Below are positions 57,822 through 64,000 of a stretch of 64,000 bases of DNA, one piece after another (within the stretch, counting starts at the first letter, position 1; every line of letters starts with the position of its first letter). Source of the stretch: Parabacteroides sp. PH5-46 (GTDB taxonomy: Bacteria > Bacteroidota > Bacteroidia > Bacteroidales > Tannerellaceae). The notes under the pieces were generated by a model. That model was not told the DNA's origin and searched no databases. It saw only the letters and a list, made by a program, of their open reading frames with translations. The position numbers and the translations under genes are program-made. The stretch covers positions 310,001 to 374,000 of the forward strand of contig NZ_JARXXA010000001.1 in assembly GCF_029892785.1 (NCBI RefSeq). The letters are read 5' to 3'.

Positions 57822-60800
57822 ATGAAAAGAAAAAGAACTTCTTATAATGCAAAACTAATCTTATCGTTGATTATAGGATTAGTTATTTCCTTTACAGCGT
57901 TTGCTCAACAAACTACATCCGCTAACGGACATGTAAAGGATTCGAGTGGAGAGCCCATTATAGGGGCGAGTGTCCTTGTGAAAGGGACAACGAACGGAAC
58001 AGTTACCGATTATGATGGTAACTTTACTCTACAGGTTCCTGTCGGGAGTACGCTTCAAGTTTCTTACATCGGTTACAAACTCCAGGAAATACCATTTCAA
58101 GGTCAAAAAAATCTAATAATCATTTTACAAGAAGATGTTGAACTATTAGATGAAGTAGTAGTTATCGGATACGGTACCGTTAAAAAGGACGATGCTACGG
58201 GTTCGGTTACAGCTATTAAACCGGACAAAATGAATCGTGGGCTTACCACCAATGCGCAAGACATGATTGCCGGTAAAATCGCAGGTGTCAGTGTTATTTC
58301 AGACGGTGGAACTCCCGGTGGAGGGTCTACGATCCGTATTCGTGGCGGCTCTTCTCTTTCTGCCAGTAATGACCCGCTGATCGTGATCGACGGGCTGGCT
58401 ATGGATAATGAAGGAGTGAAAGGTTTGGCCAACCCTCTATCTATGGTAAACCCTAATGATATCGAAACATTTACGGTATTGAAAGATGCTTCGGCTACTG
58501 CTATCTATGGGTCGAGAGCTTCTAACGGGGTAATCATTATTACTACCAAGAAAGGAACAGCAGGTTCCAAACCAAGGGTTACATACGACGGAAACGTGTC
58601 TGTAAGCGGTGTTCGTAACACGCTCGACGTAATGAACGGTGACGAATTCCGCAGCTATGTAAACAAGCTGTATGCCGGACAAGACGATATCATTTCTAAA
58701 TTGGGAACAGCCAATACAGACTGGCAAGATCAGATATACCGCACCTCTATCAGCACCGACCATAATATTAATGTATATGGTGGCTTGAATAATATGCCGT
58801 ATCGCTTTTCTGTAGGTTATACAAACCAGAATGGTGTTGTAAAAACGTCCGATTTTCAACGTTATACAGTATCAGCCAACATCAGTCCGTCATTTTTTGA
58901 CAATTATCTGAAATTCAACATCAATGCAAAATACATGCATGCCAAAAACCGCTATGCCGACAATGGAGCGATAGGAGCAGCCGTTTCTTTCGACCCGACT
59001 CAGTCTGTATATGGCTCCGGCGAGATGTATCAAAAATACTTCGGAGGCTACTGGCAGTGGGATGTAGACGGTTCGGCATTGAATGACCCTACCTGGAAAC
59101 GTACATACAATGCGCTGGCTCCTGCCAACCCACTTGCTGTATTAGAACTGAAAGACGACAGCTCAAAAGCCAACAGTTTTGTTGGAAATATCGAAGCTGA
59201 TTATAAACTGCATTTCTTCCCCGATATACGTTTACACGCCAACTTGGGTGGAGATTTCTCTAAAGGGGAACAAACAACAAATGTTTCTCCTTATTCCGCC
59301 TCCAACAACTATTTTGGTTATTATAAGTTTGACGAGACAACAAAATACAATCTTTCACTCAATGCATACGCGCAGTACGTAAAAGATTTTGAATGGAGCA
59401 ACCTCGATGTAATGGCCGGATACGAGTGGCAGCACTTCCACCGCAAAGGCGAATACAACGAATACGGAACCTATCCTTCTACCAATACGGAATCTCCGGG
59501 AGAAAAATACTCGCCAGCTTCTAAAATCTGGAAGACAGAAAGCTATCTGGTTTCCTTCTTCGGACGTGTGAACTACTCCATACTGAACAAATACCTCATT
59601 ACAGCTACTTTGCGTTACGACGGAACTTCCCGCTTTAACAAAGACAATCGCTGGGGGCTTTTCCCATCTGTAGCTTTGGGATGGAAGATAAAAGAAGAAG
59701 GTTTCCTACAGGATGTAGACGTATTGTCAGACCTGAAACTTCGTTTGGGATATGGTATTACAGGACAGCAGAACCTGAATCAGGGAGACTATCCGTATAT
59801 CCCTACCTATGTGAAGAATGAAGAAGGAGCATACTATCAGTTTGGCGATGAATATATCGGTCTGTATCGTCCGGATGCTTATAATCAAGATTTGAAATGG
59901 GAAGAGACTACCACCTATAATGCAGGGCTGGATTTTGGCTTCTTGAACGGACGCATCACAGGATCGTTGGATTACTATTTCCGCAAGACAGACGACCTGA
60001 TCAATATCGTTGATATACCGGCAGGAACAAACTTCAAGAACCGCGTAATCAGTAATATCGGATCATTGGAAAACAAAGGTTTTGAGTTCTCCATCAATAC
60101 CAAACCCATCGTAACCAGCGACTTTGTGTGGGATCTTGGATACAACCTGACATACAATGACAACGAAATTACGAAACTAACAGTAGGTAGCGGCGAAGGT
60201 TACTATGTAGCTACCGGTGGTATATCTTCCGGAACCGGAAATAATGCGCAGGCACATATGGTAGGCTATCCGGCTTCTTCTTTCTATGTGTACCAGCAGG
60301 TATATGACAGCAATGGCAAACCAATAGAGAACCTCTTTGTAGACAGAAACGGAGACGGTATCATTAATAGCGACGACCGTTACATGTACAAGAAGCCAAC
60401 CGCTGATGTGTTGATGGGATTATCTTCTAAGTTTACTTATAAGAACTTCGACCTTGGCTTCACCTTACGCGCAAGTTTCAACAACTATATGTATAATGAT
60501 ATACAGGCAAATCGTGCCAATGTAGGCGTTTCTGGTATCTGGTCTACTAGCGGTTTCTTCTCTAACCGTCCGAAATCTACGATAGAGACGGGCTTCCAGG
60601 GAATAGGAAACTACTACCTTTCTGATTATTATGTACAGAATGCCTCCTTCCTGCGTTGCGATAATATAACGTTCGGTTATTCGTTCCCTACCCTCTTTGG
60701 ATATCCGGTCAGCGGACGTGCATACGTGACAGGACAAAACCTGTTCGTGATTACCAAGTATGACGGATTGGATCCGGAAAAGAACGACGGTATCGACAAC

Positions 60801-60854
60801 AACATGTATCCTCGTCCTATGGTAGGATTGGTGGGTGTTACGCTCAATTTCTAA
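57822..60854 (+). CDS. susC: SusC-like TonB-dependent outer-membrane transporter
   Basis: The 1010-residue protein has a signal peptide (LILSLIIGLVISFTAFAQ). A carboxypeptidase-regulatory-like domain (residues about 32-110, GTTNGTVTDYDGNFTL) precedes a TonB-box/plug region with the family signature GSTIRIRGGSSLSASNDPL and DASATAIYGSRASNGVI. A 22-strand barrel ends in VGLVGVTLNF, with the terminal aromatic typical of outer-membrane insertion. It imports oligosaccharides captured by the SusD partner encoded next. The presence of SusE- and SusF-like genes downstream suggests starch or another alpha-glucan. Confidence 0.95.
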   Translation: MKRKRTSYNAKLILSLIIGLVISFTAFAQQTTSANGHVKDSSGEPIIGASVLVKGTTNGTVTDYDGNFTLQVPVGSTLQVSYIGYKLQEIPFQGQKNLIIILQEDVELLDEVVVIGYGTVKKDDATGSVTAIKPDKMNRGLTTNAQDMIAGKIAGVSVISDGGTPGGGSTIRIRGGSSLSASNDPLIVIDGLAMDNEGVKGLANPLSMVNPNDIETFTVLKDASATAIYGSRASNGVIIITTKKGTAGSKPRVTYDGNVSVSGVRNTLDVMNGDEFRSYVNKLYAGQDDIISKLGTANTDWQDQIYRTSISTDHNINVYGGLNNMPYRFSVGYTNQNGVVKTSDFQRYTVSANISPSFFDNYLKFNINAKYMHAKNRYADNGAIGAAVSFDPTQSVYGSGEMYQKYFGGYWQWDVDGSALNDPTWKRTYNALAPANPLAVLELKDDSSKANSFVGNIEADYKLHFFPDIRLHANLGGDFSKGEQTTNVSPYSASNNYFGYYKFDETTKYNLSLNAYAQYVKDFEWSNLDVMAGYEWQHFHRKGEYNEYGTYPSTNTESPGEKYSPASKIWKTESYLVSFFGRVNYSILNKYLITATLRYDGTSRFNKDNRWGLFPSVALGWKIKEEGFLQDVDVLSDLKLRLGYGITGQQNLNQGDYPYIPTYVKNEEGAYYQFGDEYIGLYRPDAYNQDLKWEETTTYNAGLDFGFLNGRITGSLDYYFRKTDDLINIVDIPAGTNFKNRVISNIGSLENKGFEFSINTKPIVTSDFVWDLGYNLTYNDNEITKLTVGSGEGYYVATGGISSGTGNNAQAHMVGYPASSFYVYQQVYDSNGKPIENLFVDRNGDGIINSDDRYMYKKPTADVLMGLSSKFTYKNFDLGFTLRASFNNYMYNDIQANRANVGVSGIWSTSGFFSNRPKSTIETGFQGIGNYYLSDYYVQNASFLRCDNITFGYSFPTLFGYPVSGRAYVTGQNLFVITKYDGLDPEKNDGIDNNMYPRPMVGLVGVTLNF

Positions 60855-60879
60855 GTATTTACCTAAAAACATAATATTC

Positions 60880-62445
60880 ATGAAACTAAGATATATAAAA
60901 TCAATTCTGTTAAGCCTGTCATTCTGCTTGGCATTGGGATTAACAGCTTGTATTGGCGACCTGGATGTTGATCCGATAGACCCCAGCGTTACACAGGAAT
61001 TTGACCAGGAAGCCGTATTTGCAAAGATATATGCCACGATGGCGTTGACCGGACAAAAAGGTCCCGATGGAAACGGCGATGTGGATGGTATAGACGAAGG
61101 TACATCTGCTTTCTACCGTTTGATATTTACAATTAATGAATATCCTACCGATGAAGTAATCTGCTCATGGGGCGACCCGGGTATACCGGAACTGAATTAT
61201 ATCAACTGGTCGTCTTCTCATGAGATGCTCACCGGTTTGTATGCCCGTCTGAACTTTGATGTTACCTTGTGTAACCATTTTCTGGAAATGACAGACGGAA
61301 AGACAGATGATAATACGGTACGTCAAAGAGCAGAAGCTCGTTTCATGCGTGCCCTGAACTTCTACTATCTGATGGATATCTATGGAAATGTACCGTTTAC
61401 GGAAAAAGTAACCAGTGATTTGCCCGATCAGATTTTGCGTGCAGACTTGTTTAATTATATTGAAAAAGAGTTACTTGAGATAGAATCGGACATGTATGAT
61501 GCACGTCAGGCTCCTTTTGGCCGCGCTGATAAGGTAGCCAGCTGGCTTCTGTTATCCCGTATGTATCTGAATGCAGAGGTCTATACCGGAACGGCTCGTT
61601 GGAGTGATGCAGCTGCCTATGCCAAAAAGGTAATGGACTCAAGCTATCAGCTAAATGCGAATTACGCTCATCTTTTTATGGGCGACAATGATGGAAGCAG
61701 TGTGAACCAGTCTCCACAAGAGATTATTCTTCCGATCAGACAAGACGGGCTTAATATCCGTAGTTGGGGTGGTTCGCTCTTTTTGATTGCAGCTACTCAC
61801 ACCGAAGGAATGACCTTGTGGGGTACTACCGAAGGTTGGGGAGGTGTTCGCGCCCGTGCAGCATTGGCTAAAAAATTCTTCCAGGATGGCAATGTACCTA
61901 CAGGAGATGAAAAGGAAGTAGCCAAAGCGGCTAATGATGATCGCGCCCTGTTTTTCTCTAAAGAACGGACAGTCGAGATAGCTAATGTAAATACCTTTAA
62001 AGAAGGCTTGTCTATTGCCAAATTTACGAATATTAGGGCTGATGGCAATGCGTCTAGTGACCCTAAATACACAGATATGGATATCCCGTTCTTCCGCCTG
62101 GCAGAAGCCTATCTCACCTATGCCGAAGCGGTTTTACGCTCAGGAGGCGATACTGGTAGTGCTCTCGGTGCCATCAATGCCCTTCGTACACGCGCCCATG
62201 CTTCACAACTGGCATCTATTTCGTTAGACAATATATTAGATGAAAAATCCCGTGAATTTTATGCCGAAGGGCATCGTAGAACCGACCTGATCCGTTATGG
62301 ATACTTTACAGGTGCAGGTTATTTGTGGGACTGGAAAGGTGGTTCGGCACAAGGTACAAGCGTTAGCTCTATCTATAATCTCTGTCCGATACCGGCTTCT
62401 GATATGAATGCGAATGAAAAGCTGGTTCAAAACCCAGGTTATTAA
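60880..62445 (+). CDS. susD: SusD/RagB-like outer-membrane glycan-binding lipoprotein
   Basis: The 521-residue lipoprotein (signal SFCLALGLTAC) has the SusD helical TPR-like scaffold. Recognisable stretches include ARFMRALNFYYLMDIYGNVPF, RADKVASWLLLSRMYLNAEVY and the C-terminal YAEGHRRTDLIRYG and YNLCPIPASDMNANEKLVQNPGY. It forms the lid of the SusC barrel and binds the oligosaccharide on the cell surface. The ATG at 60880 opens the signal peptide and lies 25 bases after the susC stop; an earlier in-frame ATG lies inside susC. Confidence 0.95.
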   Translation: MKLRYIKSILLSLSFCLALGLTACIGDLDVDPIDPSVTQEFDQEAVFAKIYATMALTGQKGPDGNGDVDGIDEGTSAFYRLIFTINEYPTDEVICSWGDPGIPELNYINWSSSHEMLTGLYARLNFDVTLCNHFLEMTDGKTDDNTVRQRAEARFMRALNFYYLMDIYGNVPFTEKVTSDLPDQILRADLFNYIEKELLEIESDMYDARQAPFGRADKVASWLLLSRMYLNAEVYTGTARWSDAAAYAKKVMDSSYQLNANYAHLFMGDNDGSSVNQSPQEIILPIRQDGLNIRSWGGSLFLIAATHTEGMTLWGTTEGWGGVRARAALAKKFFQDGNVPTGDEKEVAKAANDDRALFFSKERTVEIANVNTFKEGLSIAKFTNIRADGNASSDPKYTDMDIPFFRLAEAYLTYAEAVLRSGGDTGSALGAINALRTRAHASQLASISLDNILDEKSREFYAEGHRRTDLIRYGYFTGAGYLWDWKGGSAQGTSVSSIYNLCPIPASDMNANEKLVQNPGY

Positions 62446-62464
62446 TCTTAAAAAGAATTGAACA

Positions 62465-63670
62465 ATGAAAAAGATACTAAGTTTCATTATCATACTGGCC
62501 GGTATTCTTCCATTCATAGCCTGTGAAGACGACCGGGACTCCAATCCGACGTACACACAGCCAACCTCTTTTGTGTTGAATACACCGGGATTAGCAACAG
62601 CTTCTTACGATTTGAGAAATGCAAAGACAGTTGTTCTTACCTGTACGCAACCGGACTATGGTTTTACAGCTGCCACGACCTATAGCGTAGAAATTTCGCT
62701 TAACGATACATGGACAGGCGAAACAGAAGATGTAGCAGCTACCTATATGGCTCTTACGGACAATTACACACAAGCCAAGCTGGAAGTTAGCGCTGAAGAA
62801 ATAGACAAGGTAATTGTACAGCTATCCAAGTGGAGCAGCGAAGGCGATGCACCGGACTCAGATATGAATATCTTTGTTCGCCTGAAAGCAACAGCAGATG
62901 CTTCTTTGCCGGCTATTTATTCCAACTCTGTAAAGCTAACGGTTCTGCCCTATTATATTGAATTGAAAGACGCTGCTCCTAGCTTCTTCTTCCTGATTGG
63001 TAACTATGTAGGAGGTTGGGATACCAATATGAAAGATGTTGGAACATCATTAATCCCTATGAGCCTTGTCAGCAATTACGAATATGACAAGAAGACAGGT
63101 GTTGGTAAATTCACTTATACAGAGTATTTTGAAGCAGCCACAAGCAACAATGGATTCAAACTGATCGGCATGATTGATGGTGCAATAAGCTGGAACGAAC
63201 AATGGGGTAATGGCGAAGACGGTGACCTGCCGGGCAACACCGACTTGCAGCACTTACACAACGAAGGAGGCAACCCGGGACACTTGGGCGTATCCGAATC
63301 CGGATGGTACAAGATAGACGTAGATGATGTAGCAAAAACATTGGCATTTACCAAATTAGTAGATGAACCTAAGGCATACAGCTCCATTCAGTTACTGGGT
63401 GACTTCAGCGGATGGGAAGAAAACGCAGTAGACATGATCAATATCGCTAATACAACTCATAGCTGGACTGCTACCGTTACATTCGACACGGAAGGTACTG
63501 TTAAGTTCAGAGCCAATGCAGGCTGGGATACCAACTGGGGGAACAATGACGGCAAATTTCCATTTGCTCTTGGCGACCCAGGAGGCGACAATATACCGGT
63601 ACAACCTGGAACATACATTGTTACATTCAACGATATAGAAGGTAGTTACGCATTCTTTATCCAGGAATAA
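62465..63670 (+). CDS. susE: SusE/SusF-like starch-binding lipoprotein
   Basis: The 401-residue lipoprotein (signal FIIILAGILPFIAC, followed by acidic EDDRD that suits surface export) has an N-terminal SusE-type beta-domain (PTSFVLNTPGLATASYDLRN). A middle and a C-terminal carbohydrate-binding module follow, with aromatic-rich stretches NYVGGWDTNM, IQLLGDFSGWEE and FRANAGWDTNWGNNDGKFP. In the Bacteroides starch system SusE and SusF bind starch on the surface without cleaving it. It lies 19 bases after susD. The substrate class is inferred from these modules. Confidence 0.87.
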   Translation: MKKILSFIIILAGILPFIACEDDRDSNPTYTQPTSFVLNTPGLATASYDLRNAKTVVLTCTQPDYGFTAATTYSVEISLNDTWTGETEDVAATYMALTDNYTQAKLEVSAEEIDKVIVQLSKWSSEGDAPDSDMNIFVRLKATADASLPAIYSNSVKLTVLPYYIELKDAAPSFFFLIGNYVGGWDTNMKDVGTSLIPMSLVSNYEYDKKTGVGKFTYTEYFEAATSNNGFKLIGMIDGAISWNEQWGNGEDGDLPGNTDLQHLHNEGGNPGHLGVSESGWYKIDVDDVAKTLAFTKLVDEPKAYSSIQLLGDFSGWEENAVDMINIANTTHSWTATVTFDTEGTVKFRANAGWDTNWGNNDGKFPFALGDPGGDNIPVQPGTYIVTFNDIEGSYAFFIQE

Positions 63671-63699
63671 CAGAAGGTTAATCTTAAAATGAAAATCAA

Positions 63700-64000
63700 A
63701 TGAAAAAGTTATCATTATATTTTATATTGCTCCTCATAATCACAGGCTTTTCAGCCTGTGACGAGGATTTCAACAAAGATATTGCCGATCCGCAAACGAA
63801 TGAGCCCGAAACGGCAATGGATGTAAACTTCCAGATAGCCAACCTCGAGGCGGCATACGACTTGAATGGCATTACTGAGGATCGCTTTAGTATCCTGAAA
63901 AGCTCGTCTTCCCCTGCAGTAGAGGAAGGGGCTGCCGTTAGCTATGAACTTCATTTCTCCCCAACAGAAGATGGTGCAGGAAAGATGATGGCTGTCAGCG
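63700..64000 (+). CDS. SusF-like or DUF5115-type lipoprotein, N-terminal part
   Basis: This gene is cut by the right edge after 100 codons. It begins with a lipoprotein signal (MKKLSLYFILLLIITGFSAC) followed by the acidic DEDFNKD. The next region (NFQIANLEAAYDLNGI) resembles the first beta-domain of SusE/SusF-like surface glycan-binding proteins. It starts 29 bases after the susE-like stop. An ATG at 63689 gives only four codons and is rejected. A glycoside hydrolase gene is likely beyond the edge but cannot be seen. Confidence 0.75.
   Translation, partial: MKKLSLYFILLLIITGFSACDEDFNKDIADPQTNEPETAMDVNFQIANLEAAYDLNGITEDRFSILKSSSSPAVEEGAAVSYELHFSPTEDGAGKMMAVS

Noticed and set aside
60465-61037. 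190-codon minus-strand frame across the susC-susD junction
   Set aside because: It covers the end of susC, the ribosome-binding region and the signal peptide of susD on the other strand, all well supported.

Overview
The window looks like a chromosomal segment of a gut Bacteroidales, most likely Parabacteroides or a close relative. The evidence is the Na+-NQR genes, SusC/SusD/SusE-type proteins, many lipoproteins with relaxed lipoboxes, RprXY-like two-component proteins, families largely confined to Bacteroidetes (DUF5103, DUF6599, probably DUF6261), and Bacteroidetes promoters: TAnnTTTG -7 boxes stand at sensible distances before many starts. No rRNA, tRNA, CRISPR array or intact insertion sequence was seen.

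Layout. 1-2791: end of an nqrA-nqrB-nqrC operon (minus strand), running off the left edge. 2920-14668: housekeeping and envelope genes: a DUF5103 protein, a propeller lipoprotein, a helical protein, a transaldolase-family enzyme with a zinc-type CDF exporter, PhoH, and an outer-membrane barrel divergent from a two-component system. 14687-26787: a complete L-rhamnose unit. A divergent AraC-type regulator faces rhaB-rhaA-rhaT-rhaD followed by three GH78-like rhamnosidases, so release, uptake and breakdown of rhamnose sit in one transcription unit. 26788-30360: an A+T-rich accessory island with hipB, hipA, a 613-residue protein carrying a PD-(D/E)XK-like nuclease signature, and the cut-off start of a fourth gene joined to the end of the AraC gene. 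30799-47357: a thioester alpha-2-macroglobulin, hexokinase, threonine dehydrogenase, D-lactate dehydrogenase, an unusual GT51 glycosyltransferase, a second two-component system, an SGNH hydrolase, a duplicated-domain lipoprotein, and nucleoside salvage genes that form an operon with a DEAD-box helicase and an M20 dipeptidase (to 50023). 50178-56172: a serine hydrolase, a DUF6599 protein, a Tat-exported ferredoxin-containing aldo/keto reductase, and a TonB-plug protein without a barrel. 56589-64000: a LacI regulator divergent from susC-susD-susE and a partial susF-like gene, probably a starch or alpha-glucan utilisation locus continuing past the right edge.

Two things stand out. The first is the hipB-hipA-nuclease island, a candidate defence or toxin-antitoxin module with a broken neighbour. 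The second is a set of intergenic elements built from self-complementary words: a 150-bp element present twice in inverted orientation (6835-6985 and 30545-30694), and other arrays of the same architecture but unrelated sequence (43325-43410, 44270-44351, 51496-51579, 56472-56563, and hairpins at 38771, 46061 and 50112). Several lie inside divergent promoter regions.
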